From Cristatella mucedo (taxonomy: Eukaryota > Bryozoa > Phylactolaemata > Cristatellidae), in contig WPIO01000023.1 of assembly GCA_009760855.2 (NCBI GenBank), positions 5,074,501 through 5,138,500 of the forward strand: DNA of 64,000 nt, in the 5' to 3' direction. Below the pieces are notes generated by a model, which worked only from the letters and a program-made list of their open reading frames with translations, searched no databases and had not been told where the DNA came from. Shown here piece by piece: positions 32,714-45,284 of this stretch (positions are counted from its first letter, which is position 1; every line of letters starts with the position of its first letter). The translations under genes and the position numbers were made by a program.

Positions 32714-34130
32714 CTGTCTTAAATCTCTCTTTCGAATTCAGCAATGCCCAGCATGGACTCACAATGGGCTGGCTGTCTAAGCAGCCTCTATATTAAGTTA
32801 AGTCTTAGCTCGCCGTCAGACCGGGGAAATTCAGATCTTCCGACCCGTGATGATGCTTTTACTAGTGTATGTGTGCGTGCGCGTGAGTGTGAGAGTGTAT
32901 CGCTCCGAATATATAAGTACGTTTTTTAAGCCCACATGAGGGTGTAGGCTAGAGCGCTTTAGGTAGGTTTGTTCGGCTCAAACGTTCTTGTCAGTAGTAT
33001 ACCTCAATACGGATATAGGCATGCACCGCTCGAATGCTGTGCTAATATATCGAGGCTGCAGCACGAATATTTTTGGTCTGCTCCCAAGCACCGCGAATTG
33101 TTAACGCTGCATAAATGTCCGTGCAGGCAGGACATTTATGCAGCGTTTTGAGATCACTGTACCAGCTAGGACACTGCTGCAGAAGCCACAGCTTGTTTCT
33201 GTTCAGCTCTGACACGAGTTCACCAACCATACCAGCACAACTTAGTTGTTTGCCAAAAGGTAGGCTTATATCAAGAGTCTACGTTATCCTGAGCTGAATA
33301 ACAACACTAATAGGAGTAAAGCATTAATATAGTACCCTAAGAGAACCAAATCTCATTGTTTTGTACACTTGACGTAAGCCGAAAGGTAATTGTTTAATCT
33401 GATTAGCGAATATGCGTAAGCACACGAAGGATGATTTATATGCACGGAGCAACTGCTGTGTGAAGAACAAGTTTTATGTTTGTTAAAGTGACGTGAATTC
33501 AAGAGACAAATGAAAATATCTTATGCTTCTATGCAAATAAATAAATAAATAAACATATATATAAATATATATATATTCATTTGGATTATTTGGACTTCTG
33601 AACTCGAGTAGATGTGACCTATTGAGAGAGTCGATTTATTTTCTATTGACGTTGCTGTTTTTTCAACCTCAAAAGAGTCCGTGCTATTCTGCTATCTGAC
33701 CTAAACTCCTCAGTTTTGTGACAACAACAATGCAAAGTGTAGCTTATTGTCGCAGTCAGCGTTAGCAGCAAGAGCAACAGCCAAGTGAATTTGGCCCACC
33801 TGGCTGCCCATGCCTGAAAGCAATCGTGCGATCCGTGACTGCATCGACAATCAAGCCTCAGTCTTAACTGCTCTACTGTAAATATTCTCTTCACGACATT
33901 GTTTAATTCTCTAAAGTAAAAATCGTCTGAAACGACTTGAGCCAAGCCTCCATCAGCATTCGTGCGATATTGTTTACTTATCTTAAGTAAAGCTGGGCTT
34001 CCATGAAATGAGAGATTACCTCCCGCAGCATTAACTCTTAAGATTCGGCTGGCAGCGCTTCCTGAACTTTTTCTGCCCATCGCACTAGAGAGTATGCAGT
34101 AGCTGCAGCTGGCTCCAGCCTTTCAGCGAG
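32710..34130. other. Intronic spacer with AT microsatellite and small hairpin
   Basis: (AAAT)n at about 33535-33556 continues into an AT run to about 33575. A perfect 18-bp hairpin at 33103-33147 is listed separately. A 145-codon minus frame (33643-34080) has no recognised domain. Confidence 0.4.
33103..33147. repeat. Perfect 18-bp hairpin
   Basis: AACGCTGCATAAATGTCC (33103-33120) pairs perfectly with 33130-33147 across a 9-nt loop. The arms are too short for a typical animal miRNA precursor and the flanks do not extend the stem. Confidence 0.85.
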
Positions 34131-34139
34131 CTTCCTCGG

Positions 34140-34515
34140 CTTTACATATTATACATACTCCCAAAGCCTGGAACTCCCTCCCGACCTGCGTCAGAACATC
34201 CCCTGACCTGACCACATTTGAAAGGAACCTAAAAACACACCTATTTAGGACAGCATTTAGTGGGTCCCTGTGATTCGTCCTTGATGTGCTTATGCGTGCT
34301 GACACTGTGCATGCTGCCACTAACCATATTTGCATGCTGACCCTGTGCATGTCACCCCTAACCATATTATTCATTTCGTTTGTTTTTCAAGCATGATTTT
34401 ACTTACAATTCAATTGCATTTCACTTTACAGCAAATGTAAAGCGCCTAGAGAGAGATTAAGTTCTCTGAGGGTGCTTTATCAAGTGAATTATAACTATTA
34501 TTAATTATTATTATT
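34140..34515 (+). mobile_element. LINE family A 3' end, well preserved
   Basis: Plus-strand sequence from the RT end (CTGGAACTCCCTCCCGACC) through the complete 3' UTR, the terminal hairpin at about 34439-34480 and an ATTATT tail. It closely matches the 24.9 and 57.9 kb copies and is 5'-truncated. Confidence 0.92.
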
Positions 34516-34537
34516 ATACATATTATAATATCAATGT

Positions 34538-34574
34538 TATATATATATATATATAATATGTATATATATACACA

Positions 34575-34615
<41 letters not shown>

Positions 34616-34617
34616 CA
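34538..34617. repeat. (TA)n microsatellite
   Basis: Two TA runs separated by a short ATGTATATATATACACATGCA interval. They directly follow the LINE tail. Confidence 0.9.
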
Positions 34618-35539
34618 TATCCGAGCTCAGCCAGACACAACTGCCCTCTCAGGTTGGCGTTCCCTCCTCCCCCACTCCCTCCCAGCCCCAACTCATCCCG
34701 TGAGTTGGTGGGAGGACAGAGCCGGCCCGTGGATACATCACAGCCATCAGACCACAGCCGTGCACTGGCATGTCTGTCCCTAGGCCACTACCGGTCTGCC
34801 TGCACTTGCAGTGTGCCGGCGAGCCCCGCGATCTGAACCATGCACAGAGAACCACAAACCACAGTCATGATACCCAGCCGGCGGCATCTAACAAAAGTAG
34901 ACGGATCCTGTACGCAATCTTCGTTGCCGTTTACTCAATTCTTTGAAATAAATGGCCAGGGCATGGCGGCATGGCTTACTCGGACTTGGAAGTTCGCTCG
35001 GGTCCTTATGCTGCTGCCCCATTAGCCAGGGGTGGCTCCATCGATTCCACTGGCTTGTAGCAATACAATGTAGCAGCAGGCAACCGTTGTGGCATGTGAT
35101 GATGTGAGCTCTTCTTCCCGAAGCGAAAACAAGTAGCGAGTCGTGTTCGAAGGGCAAAAGTGATGCTACTCACCAAGCGTCGGGACCTCTTGCCGAGGGG
35201 AGCGTGGGGCAAAAAACGCCAAAGGATAGCTGACTGGTAGGTCACAGTGAGTCGTGGTACAGCTGCCAAGAGCCCAACATTCCTTACGATGTGAATTCGT
35301 GATAACCACGATGGCGATTACACGGCAGACAGCAAGAGGCTAATAGCAATTAATGACTCTTTAACGTGGCAGTTGAGTAGAGCGGTCGAAACGTTACTGC
35401 AGTTACGTTTGAGTAGGTAGAAATCTTCAGGATTCACCAATTGTTGGCGAGCATGTCCATTAATGCTTAACACAACACTCAGGTTATGAAACCGTAGGAG
35501 AGAGAGAGAGAGACAGACAGACAGATGGAGGGAGAGAGA

Positions 35540-35641
35540 GTTCGAATCCTGAGGTGGCAGATCATTTATTGCTGCTGAAAGAAGTGTTGATAGCCCTTAA
35601 GGCTCTTCTATCTCTATACAAAAAGAGGCTGTTAAATCAGC

Positions 35642-35643
<2 letters not shown>
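35540..35643 (+). mobile_element. tRNA-derived SINE2, 5'-shortened
   Basis: Plus-strand B box AGTTCGAATCC at 35539, then the SINE2 body and tail (TTAAGGCTCTTCT, AGAGGCTGTTAAATCAGCT). The A box is missing; a GA microsatellite abuts both ends. Confidence 0.75.

Positions 35644-35695
<52 letters not shown>
35644..35695. repeat. (GA)n microsatellite
   Basis: About 52 bp of GA abutting the SINE2 3' end, possibly grown from the SINE tail. Confidence 0.95.
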
Positions 35696-35701
<6 letters not shown>

Positions 35702-38700
35702 AGGAAGAGCCAGAGAGAAGAGTTCTGATCAGGCCGAACGGCAGACAAAAAAGAATGACTTAGCTCAAGCAGCAGGAGGGAAGTGTCCTCTGTCTGCCAC
35801 AGCAAGACGAAACTGATTTTTGGGCATGTCTGACCTCTGAGAAGATTTGCCTCACAGCTGGCATGCAATGATTGGTTGCTACATCATTGGCTGTTAACCA
35901 TTAACGATAAAGCTCACCAACAGCATCACTTGAAGTACTGGCTACCGGGTGCTCGGCAACCCCTCGTGGTGCCCACCTCTCCTATTTGGAGCTATTTGCT
36001 CCGTGACATATTTCAGTATGCCTAATAAGTATGCCCAGCTGCTGTGCATGCCCTCCTCTGGGCTGTTGCACCATCAGTGTCGTGCATGCATGCCCCATAA
36101 ACCGGTGCTTTGATTCCTCGTCCTCCTCCGAGTTCTGATCAGCTGCTTCTGGGCAGTGAGCAAGTGAGAGGACTTCCCTCGTAGTTAGCTTGGCTGTCCC
36201 TGAGTGTCTTGTCATCTTGAAACTACTGCTCGTCTGACTGCTGTCGTTTGATTTAACTGCCTCAGGTACCAACCAATACCGGTTTGTGGTGCAGCACTGC
36301 CAGCAGCAAAGTGACAGTTCCCGTGTCTGTTACATGTGGGCCTTTTAGGTACAATATCATTAGCTCGTCGTGTTGCCACTGGAAAAGGCTGCTTGACCTA
36401 GGCCGGCCACTTATCTGCAGTCGATGCCTGCTACAACAGCTCTGCCAAGTAATCGTTTCATTTAAGCCCTTGCCACCCACACGGTCGAAGTTCCTTTTGG
36501 TCGGATACCCAGCACAGCTGCCACGTTTGTTACATGTCCTAAAATAGCTAAGGAGTAAGGTTTCTGGACAGGTCCCCCTCTCTCTGGAGAGGCTGGTGGG
36601 AGCAGAGGTTGGCTGGATTTTCACTTAGCAGTCCAGAATGATCAGCACTAGCACGAGTAGCAGCAGAGCTTGATTGTATTAGCAGAACCATGCTCTCATC
36701 GATTTAATGCACGAACGTGCTCTGCAGTTATCCCAATAACAGCAACGTGTCATACTTGTCTAGACTGCACAACGATTACACGTTCACTTATGTATGCAAG
36801 GATATTACCTTGGCATGTGCACTTTCAGTTTGGGTGCACAGTGTCATGAGTATATTGAATGTGTGCATTGTGTATGTGATGCATGTGTGCATGCAAAATT
36901 AATAATACATTTTTCGTGTAGCACTCTGAGATCACCAAATCACTTTGTAGGAGGCACTTCATATGCCAGTATATGCATGCTTATATGTGATACTATTGAC
37001 TGAAATTCTTGTGTTCGTAAGCTGTATCGGTAGATCGGCAGCACCACGAGGATTCTATTGGCTATTCTGAAATTGTATCTCTCGCCAGCTGCTTCATTGT
37101 GGTCGAGCTGCTTTATCCAAGGTGCTGCTAGCACTACGTACGATCACCAAAACAGCAATTCACCAGCGCATGCAATGTGCATTACAATTATTCGTAACTG
37201 CACCATCGAGTAAGGCAGTTTACTTGTGGTCGCCTTTGTATTTTTTGAGGCATTGCTGAAATGAAGTTAGTGTACAGAAACCAGCTTTGCTGCCTCCAAT
37301 GTCAGAGAGAACAATCTACATGCTTCGAGGCTCTGAGAGGACTGTCTATGCCAGATCCTGGTGCTCTCTGGGTTTCGTGCTCGTTGTCTAATGGGCGACA
37401 GTTTTTAGTGATATGCAGCCCCCTTTGACTCTTCATAGGCCTTGGCAGGATTAGACCTACGAGATTGTCCGACCTGGAACCTTACCTTGGGCTTGCCTAA
37501 TGTAGAAGGCAGAGGGGCATGTCCGGCAGCAAATCCGTTTGCCACATCCCTCTCAGATCGATCCAAAAGGAAGCAAAGACTTGTTTAACACATCGCCTAT
37601 GCCCACGGCTGTCCTTACATAGCGGAAACCAGCCCGGCTGTATTCACTGTACACCATCCGCTGCTTGCGTTTTGCATCTCTGCACCTCAGTAGTGCAGTC
37701 AGGCTAGTTCACTCACTTTAGGAGGGGTGGCAGCTGCAATCTCCCTGTTTGACTCTCATAATCAAGCTATGGAGTACTAAGCTCAAGAAGGTCGCACTTA
37801 GCATGCTCAGGGGTGCTAGTGTAAGCAATGGGCGAGGATATGAATATATGAGGTCGATGAAGCTTCTAAAACACACATGGCAGTAGATTGCATTGGTAGG
37901 CACTCACCAGTGGCCATTTATTAGATAAGCAAGCATGGACACAGAGCACTGATCTTGAGTTTACTTTGCTAGTGCTCACGATATTGACGGTGAATTAATG
38001 TTTTGGAAACATTCATTTATTTTCCTCCCCTTTGTATCTCATTAATTGATTTGCAGCGATGTTTTCTGTTGTTGGCTATCCAAAACATTTTTTCCTGTAG
38101 ATATTACAAAGACAAAAGTCATTGTACTAAACTAACTTGAAGGTGCGCTACAATTAGCATCGCTTCTTATTTTTTTGTCAAATTGTTTCTCGTGTGCTGA
38201 ATGTTCTTGGTTGGCTAAAGCCTATTCACTTGCTCTATCTCGAATTATCCAAGTCTTCTCTATCTGAGTATGATTGGGATAGATCATATTTGAAGATTCC
38301 TTCATCTTGTCTGCTTTTGTCGACACCCGGTACCACTAATATTTTTTTGGATCAGGGTGGTCTCTAATTCCAGCCTGTGTCAGCATTTGGCTGGCTATTC
38401 CTATTTTTTACGTGACAAGATAGTGTTTTGCTGTGTCATAATAAGTGCCAAAATAATAGTTTGCTTTGCATCTCGTCAGGGAGGAGCCTGTCTTTAGTCA
38501 ACATCAAGCATTTTGAAGCACCGATTGGCCCCAGAGATTGACCTCGTGGATATCCTTGTAAAAATCTTCAACCCCCATTCCCCTAGGGGCACTTGTTATA
38601 GGTGGAACTGAGAGTGTGAGTGGTAGGACGGCCGCAGTGACACCTGTCTGTCAGGTAGCTCAAGTCAGCCGAAACCCGTGCTTTAGTTATACCAAGTTTC

Positions 38701-39050
38701 GGTTGCAGAACGCAGTCGACGACCATCACTGCTGTCAAGCTCCTGGGGTGAGCTGCATGTTGCACGACTGCCCTATTGGTGCTTACGTGACGCTGAGACA
38801 AGCAAGTCCAATGACTTGCTGCTCCAATGGCTAAGGGGCTACTTAGTAGGTGCATATATTATCAGTTAAAAAGCGAGGCCAGATAAAACCGAAGTATGAA
38901 GAACTGCCCAAATCTGCAATAACCTACCCGAAAGAAACAATTTCGTGCAAAATGGTAAAACCTTTGGAAATGCCAATATCAATGTAAAATGTGAGCAAAA
39001 AAGCTAAAATATGCAGAAGAACAACTCCTATCTAAGATTAGGAATTGTCT
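35696..39050. other. Intronic spacer, no feature recognised
   Basis: Two end-to-end minus frames (36624-36262 and 36272-35982) cover about 640 bp, overlapping by 11 bp in different frames. The first is rich in Cys, Arg and Ser, but no family is recognised. Plus-strand splice-like flanks at about 36266 and 36348 lead to stops in every phase tested with the neighbours. Confidence 0.35.
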
Positions 39051-39054
39051 TCCA

Positions 39055-39550
39055 CGGTGGCTTACATAACTAGCTCCTTAGTTCTGTCTCGGCTAGATTA
39101 TTGTAACTCCCTTTTGGTAGGGCTATCAAAAAAGCCACCAGGCCACTGCAGCTGGGTATGAATATGATTGCAAGGCTAGTTTACAAATCCCAGAGGTTTG
39201 ACTACATGTCTCCTTAGCTAAAAGAGCAAGGATGGCTGTACTCCGACAGCTAGCTACTGCAAGTCAAGCATTTCCACAAATATGAGAATCTTGCTAAAAT
39301 ACGGACTGTGGGGGTGAGCTTGAAATAGACTTGCAAGTCTCTCTTTCGTGCGGCTGTGAAAAAGGCACGGGTACTTTTCAAGATCTGATAGATTGCGCAA
39401 CCGACCCAATCGTTGCTGATCACTCTATCTCCAGTAAAGCAGCACAATACTCCTTAGTGGGCTTAACTACAAAAAGAGTTCAAGCCTTAGAGACTTTGAA
39501 CCTGTCTCTCTGAGCAATCTTCAAAAAGAAACCTATGCTGCTGCTGATCC
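39055..39550 (+). mobile_element. LINE family B, decayed
   Basis: A plus-strand remnant of the RT C-terminus: [16 protein letters not shown] can be read near 39070-39125, followed by shifted frames with the remaining family B C-terminal blocks (CTCCGACAGCTAGC, TTCAAAAAGAAACC). Many stops. Confidence 0.65.
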
Positions 39551-41170
39551 TCAAGGAAGTCACGGCCAAGTGCAGCTGCGACAAGGTCAATTGGGGAGCT
39601 TGGTTTTGGTGCACGAGCAGCTATCGACCAATAATTGCTTTCCCAATCCCGTGTCGTCTTTGGCCAGAAACCGCACCAGCTACCGAGTGCTCGGGAAGAC
39701 TGAGAGCTGTGGTGAGATTCTTGTTTTGACGGGTTGGTTTAACCTGCAACTAGTCGGCCTGGGGTTAGGGTATTGGGATGGGTTGTTTAGTGTGCTCTCT
39801 AGTGGTCTGATTTACGCAGAGGCTGCAGTGAGAGCTGAAGCAGCTGCTATTTGGCTTGCACCGAAGCTCGTGTTGATCAGACTGGGCTCACAAGAGTCAA
39901 TTAGCTTCAGTGGTCTCATTATTGTACATTCATTTCTAGAGTTTAAAGGGGCTCACGGCATGTGCAGCTCTTTCAGATGCTACAAACAATCAGTATTATG
40001 GTGTTAGTTTTCTTAAATATCCTATTTAAGCTGTGTGTTTAATGTCCCCGCTTCCGGGTTCGAACCCTGCTGAAAGTAAGATTGTTCACTTTTCGTTTAC
40101 TCCTACCAGGGTATTCAACATTGCCCACTTTGCTAAGAGTGATGTTTAAACCTGAAGGGTGCCTTAAAAGTTGCATCAAATGGTCACAGGGTCGATGAAA
40201 CTGGATGCAACCTGAAGTTTGCCCCAAAGCTGAAGTCAGCAATTTAACATGGTTAGTACAGTGGATCCTCTCCTGTGAAGCATGGCTGAAATTTACTACT
40301 GCTTTTTATTTTTGTTACCTGCATTCTTGTGGAATATCTGTGTGTCTTCTTGTCTAGTGACTAATTCTTTCAAGAAATATTATGGCAGGCCACTACTATA
40401 GGACAGCATCCGGGGGGAGTGATCAAGCAAGTCTCAATCTTTGATGGAACAAATAGTTACCAGTGCAGCAAATGTAAACACGGTTTTCGTGACATTATTA
40501 GTCTGGATTCATCGTAATGACTGAGCTATTTCTGCAAACTACAAAGCATGTATTTACAGTGCACCAGAGAACTGGTGGCCCAGCTGTCACTCAGCTATAG
40601 TGAACAGAGCTTTGGGCAAAGGCGTAGCCGGCAGGTTAGCGGTTCCATAAGGCTACAGGAAAGCTCATGCCATCCTCAGAAAGGTATTCCCCGTCCGGGC
40701 TTCTCGAAAAGCAGTTGGGTTGCCATGGCACCCGGCATTCTTTTTGCCGGTATTCTTTCTGCCTGCGGAAAAAATGCCTAATTACCTGAACTGTGTTCAA
40801 AGTGCACCAACATTGTTTCAGCCTATCGTACATGTACAAGCTCGGGCAATGCACAGTCATCGGTTGCAATGGCTCTGGCCAATGCTACAATCCACTGTAA
40901 ATTGATCAGAAGTTGGTTTTTTCGAAGCTGCAATTCTCGTGCATATAGTATTTTATTGTATTTAAAGTGCAGCACCACACAATTTGCAAGCGATTGTGCA
41001 ATCATTTTGGGCAATGCAAAGCAATCAATAGCAGTGTCCCGGAAAAATTCCAGAATCTATTATCATCAATAACAATTTGGCAGAAGCTGTCAGTGAGAAG
41101 TTCTAATTTACACTTAGGGCAGCATTCCTCATTGAGTTGAAAATTCTTGACTCCAAGTATAAAATAGCTA
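39551..41170. other. Intronic spacer
   Basis: A 145-codon plus frame (39570-40007) has no recognised domain. A B-box-like GGGTTCGAACCC at about 40057 has no A box or cloverleaf. Nothing else is supported. Confidence 0.35.
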
Positions 41171-41177
41171 AATAAGT

Positions 41178-41353
41178 TGCTGATTCAACCGTTCAACAGC
41201 TTGTTTTGTATAGCAACAGAAGAGCCTTTGCAGCTTTGTAGGCTTTGCCTACCGCTTGCAGTGCCAATAAAGGGTCGTCCACTACAGGATACGAGAAACC
41301 ACGACCTCGGGGACCGAGGTCATGTAAAGCAAACGCCTTACCTAGTGTGCCAT
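41178..41353 (-). mobile_element. tRNA-derived SINE2 copy (long form)
   Basis: On the minus strand: head GGCACACTAGGTAAGGCG, a GACCTCGG...CCGAGGTC stem in the anticodon region, a decayed B box, then AAAGGCTCTTCT and a TTGAATCAGC tail end. Confidence 0.8.
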
Positions 41354-42860
41354 CACATCTCACCAAGGTTTAAATACTCGTGCTTGGGTGAGATAGCTTA
41401 CTCTTTCTTACAACTCAAAAGCAAATCCCCATTTTAGGCAGTCAGGCCGAGAAGGAGGTGAACAGCACAAGGATACAAAGATTCTGGTTACGATCTCTTC
41501 ACCAGGTTTAAAACCCTCAGCGTCGTGTGCAACTACCTTTTATGTACTCAGAACCCGGTGTAACTAGCGGGGAGGTCCCGTGACCTCAATCTTGTGGAAG
41601 ATGGCTGCTCTGCAGCTCGGCTGTAGCTCCGATTACTTGCTGCTGCTCAGAGCTGCAGAGTTATGCACTGAGCCTTCCTGGACAGCAGCACAATGGCTTT
41701 ATAATGAAGGCACTGCAATTATTGTTGGCAGACTGCAGGAACGTCGTCGCAGCACTTCCTGTTTTGTACAGTGCCAGTGCTGCAGCTGCATTATTTCACT
41801 TAGGCAATTCGTCATTTGGCTACGATTGTCTTATTCGGCCGGTATGGCCGATTGATTATGGAAAATTTGATCAGGACCCACCGAGTAGCCAGAAAAAAGA
41901 TCGGTTATTTTCAATTTCACATGCTATGCAAAGAGGTTGCTGCCAAGGTTATCTAACCACCACAGTTCAAAGATCGTTATGTGAGAACAACGTAAAGGGA
42001 AAAGTAGGAGAAAAGAGAGACAAGAAAAGAAAGATAGATAGTGGGGCATATCATGGGTGCTTTTGGCTGCCCTGGTTACTCGAAAATGTTTGTTCATATA
42101 TAAGGATGTGGCTTGTAAAAGTAAAAAAGAAAACATCAAGGTCCAGCTGAAGGGTTGCTCAAAATAAAGGTAAACATATAATAACGATAATTGACTGCTT
42201 GAATTTGATTGGAAACCAACAGACAATCTGATCATTAAGGCAATCGTGCAGCAAAGTTTTCGGCAGACCCTATTCCTAGTTTGGTAGATAAATCTATCGC
42301 AGAGAAATCATGACTGCTGCCAGTCAGCCGACATAACACGATAGAAACTGCAGGCATTTGACTTTACAAATAACGTTTGCTGCTTTGTTAGCAACTTTAA
42401 GTGTGCCCTAATGTCTATCAATACAAGTACAGACGACTATGCTATTAAAAATACGCTCGGGCCGATCCAGGAAACGGCCATCCTTATAGGTGGAGTATTC
42501 TCAAATACGGAGTGAGACCAGTGAGGTGAGAGACTAGAGTAGAGTAAATCTGGGACGTTGAACTGCTATTATTATAAGCGAAGTATTCCTATACCTGATA
42601 TTTGTATACCCAGTCGGCTACATGTGTACTTAGCCATGGTACCACCCTTTGTAGTGGTAGTACTTGCAGACCTGTTGAGGCTATTAGGATGTAGCTAGTG
42701 AGTAAAAACAAAAGTGAGGGAGAGGAAATAGTCACATCAATTGGCCAGACTTTGGCCACGAGAGTCTGCTGCAGGTTTAGGATGCAGGATGGGTGCATGA
42801 TAGGTTTCGAACAGCTAGCTGTAGTGACCTAGACCAGGCCCACCTAGTCTATCATGAGAT
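41354..42860. other. Intronic spacer
   Basis: Frames 41580-41855 and 41704-42150 overlap. The second ends in a Lys-rich tail and has no recognised domain or splice support. Nothing else is seen. Confidence 0.35.
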
Positions 42861-42871
42861 GCAAAGCGCAT

Positions 42872-42874
<3 letters not shown>

Positions 42875-42962
<88 letters not shown>
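42875..42962. repeat. (GA)n microsatellite
   Basis: About 88 bp of GA with one GGGG interruption, ending about 100 bp before the exon at 43062. Confidence 0.95.
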
Positions 42963-42965
<3 letters not shown>

Positions 42966-43061
42966 TGGCGACCACTCGTGTCTGAAGCCACTGTGCAATC
43001 AGAAAGACCTTGTTGGTGCACCCGCCATTGCTTAACCTCTGGACGTATAACTTGTTTTCAG

Positions 43062-43813
43062 ATATCCTAATATCATTGCACAAACTTTAATGACTAAGCA
43101 TAAATGCTGGAACTTACATGTCACACCAGTAGAGGCTGCCCAGCTGAATGAGATCAACACCGTGAGAGACTTCCTTAATGGGCAGACATCCTTCACCACA
43201 AACGACGTGATCGTGGAGGTGCCAATTTTACGGACTTTTATGACATTGTACGCGACTGCATAATGCCAGTGTCACAGGACCGAGTTCTTAGACGAGATGG
43301 CCAGGTGGCTTCAGAACAACAACACCATCTGTCCGTACGTCTGGAGGAATCAAGTGCGTTGGGTGCCTCTCACGGTCGTTATTCTGGCTGCAGAGAGACC
43401 CCTGGCTGGTCCCGATGCCGACGATTGTGAAGGATCTCGAGCCAGCGGTAGCCGTAGCAGCAGCAGTGCAGACAAAAGCTTCGCACAGGCCCTTGATCGC
43501 AGGAATATATTGCGTATCACTGTGACCGAAGCTGCCTTTTTGAATGCTCTGTGTGTAAAGGCAGGGCAGGATTACTGCTTCGATCTGTCAACTGAAATGA
43601 TTTCACTGGTCGACTTCAAGCTGGCCTCTAACGTCATTGTCGTCGATCTCCTGCCGAGCGTTGATCCCTTCTCGTGGGCTCGGTGCATCGTAGGGGCAGA
43701 TGCTGGTGCTGTCGAGTCGTTCAAGCAGGAAGTCCAATCGGAGTGGGACAAGTGGAGGCAGTCGATGTCATCGGCGCACGGCCATGGGTCGCCGGCTAAG
43801 TCCGAACCGTCAG
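43062..43813 (+). CDS. Hypothetical gene, large exon with an internal stop
   Basis: The acceptor TTGTTTTCAG precedes 43062 and the exon continues the phase-2 codon from 32298. It reads YPNIIAQTLM, VEAAQLNEINTVRDFLNG and SFTTNDVIVEV, then a TAA at 43261-43263, then EFLDEMARWLQ, CPYVWRNQVRWVPLTVVILA and a Ser-rich tail. Between about 43222 and 43281 the next frame reads NFTDFYDIVRDCIM, which looks more natural. Two compensating one-base differences would remove the stop. TCAG|GTCGGT at 43813/43814 gives a phase-1 donor; without it the frame stops at 43821. The product is unknown. It may be a functional gene with a sequence error or a recent pseudogene. Confidence 0.45.
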
Positions 43814-44061
43814 GTCGGTAAATACTGCTGGCTTGATATGCTGCGATCAAGGGTGCAGGTTGGGGAAGGAAGCTGAGGCGCTCAAGCCTCCCACTGGGTC
43901 TAGGTGAGCATCTAATATGCTGACATCTATTTCTGATTATGTGGATCTTGCTGTAGCCACTATGCCCGAGTAAATAGCATGGCCTCTTGGGATTTTATTA
44001 ATATAAATGCACCCAAAAATATTTATAAATATATTCATTTATTATTATACTATGCATATAC

Positions 44062-44099
44062 ATAAATGAATATATATATATATACATATGTATATATAA

Positions 44100-44131
<32 letters not shown>
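44062..44131. repeat. (TA)n microsatellite
   Basis: TA-dinucleotide runs with short interruptions (ACATATGTATAT, AACCATAT). Confidence 0.85.
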
Positions 44132-44134
<3 letters not shown>

Positions 44135-44433
44135 TAAAACATATGTATATACCATATATCGTGCTTGCAGTTTGAGATAGATCTAGGGCTTAGGACTGCA
44201 GCTACCATGTTGCACTTATTGCTATGCCCATTGATGAAACCATACATTCGATGTGCATTGACGAAATAGCCTATTGGGCTGGGCTGATATAGCCCCTTCC
44301 TTTTCCAAGTGTTCTTTTAAGCCCCCCCCCCCTTGAAGCCTAGTAGCCAGAACCTTTCGGGTGGCAACCAAGCTTCAGTGAGGAGGGGAGTACCAGGCTT
44401 CGATAGCGATTCCAGAGGTACGCTAAAAAAAAC

Positions 44434-44583
44434 ATTAGCTGATTTAACAGCCTCACTTGTAATGTGGCAGAAGAGCCTTAACGGCTTTCACCACGGCATG
44501 CATTTGGCAATAAAGGATCGCCTACTGAAGGATCCAAACCTGCGACCTCGGTCCTAAAGAGCAAGCTAATGACCTCCTGGGCT
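44434..44583 (-). mobile_element. tRNA-derived SINE2 copy
   Basis: Minus-strand SINE2: the tail end GTTAAATCAGCTAA and AAGGCTCTTCTGCC, the GGCGATCCTTTATTGCC core and a decayed tRNA head with GGTCGCAGGTTTGGATCC as B box. Confidence 0.8.
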
Positions 44584-45284
44584 TGGCAATGCCTTCAGCA
44601 CTGGTTCAATGTGCCTTTCCAGAGGGGGCCTAGGGTGAAAAAGCTGCTAGACTGATACTAGTGCCCAAATTTTCTGCAGAAAGATTGAGATAAAGAGCGC
44701 ATACTTGCATTCCTGCATGCGCCATGCATGCAAAAGTGTTGGCAGCAAGAGAGATGGTGAGGCTATTATTATTTGAGCAAAAGTGGCAGGATTTGTTGAG
44801 ACACGAGTTTTTCACAAATCCTGTAATCCTCGTGTACCATAGATAATCCCACTGCAATACTTGTTTGTGCCAATTTTAACATAAGTGTAAGTGGGCTTAT
44901 GCACGGGAGCATATATATGTGCTTCAGTTTTTCGGTTGTGAGTCGCCCTATAATAGAGGTTTAGGCTGTCTATTGCCGGGCCTGAGCTGACTATTAGTGT
45001 GTTCTTTTGTGGGCCACTCATAGACTGTTCACAGACTGCCCCCTAGAATTGACTTCGAATGTTCTTATTACTCGATGGAACCTATTACTATTACCTTAAC
45101 AGATCCTGCCACAACTCAGCTGTTATGTGCATAAATCATGCAGACTCGTCTATTTGACTTGCGGCAGAAGTGATCTGTTTTGTTGCCAGTTTCAGTAGCC
45201 TAAAGCGACATTTATAGTCAAGCCAAATGTCTATAGGGCACCCTACATTTCGGCATGAATTCATGCAAATGGATGGCTGGGTGA

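Larger units (their letters stand above)
32299..43061 (+). other. Inferred 10.8 kb intron of the hypothetical gene
   Basis: Bounded by GT (32299) and AG (43060-43061, CTTGTTTTCAG). It holds hexamer and dinucleotide microsatellites, a LINE A fragment, SINE2 copies and decayed LINE B. Frames inside (for example 36262-36624 minus, 39570-40007 plus, 41704-42150 plus) show no recognised domain. Phase match with the flanking exons supports the model, but an intervening unrecognised exon is possible. Confidence 0.4.
43822..45280. other. Spacer or intron with AT microsatellite and SINE2
   Basis: The AT-rich runs at about 44040-44150 and the SINE2 at 44434-44583 are listed separately. The remaining frames are short and domainless. 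A C run lies at about 44323. Confidence 0.4.

Noticed and set aside
36266-36348. Splice-flanked exon on the plus strand
   Set aside because: The borders look acceptable but every phase compatible with the neighbouring exons hits a stop.
36262-36624. Cys/Arg-rich minus frame as a transposase zinc finger
   Set aside because: The cysteine spacing does not match the piggyBac C-terminal finger or THAP, and no other transposase motif or terminal inverted repeats were found.
40050-40075. tRNA gene suggested by GGGTTCGAACCC
   Set aside because: No A box at the right distance, no acceptor or D arm, and the T stem does not pair fully. Probably SINE debris or chance.
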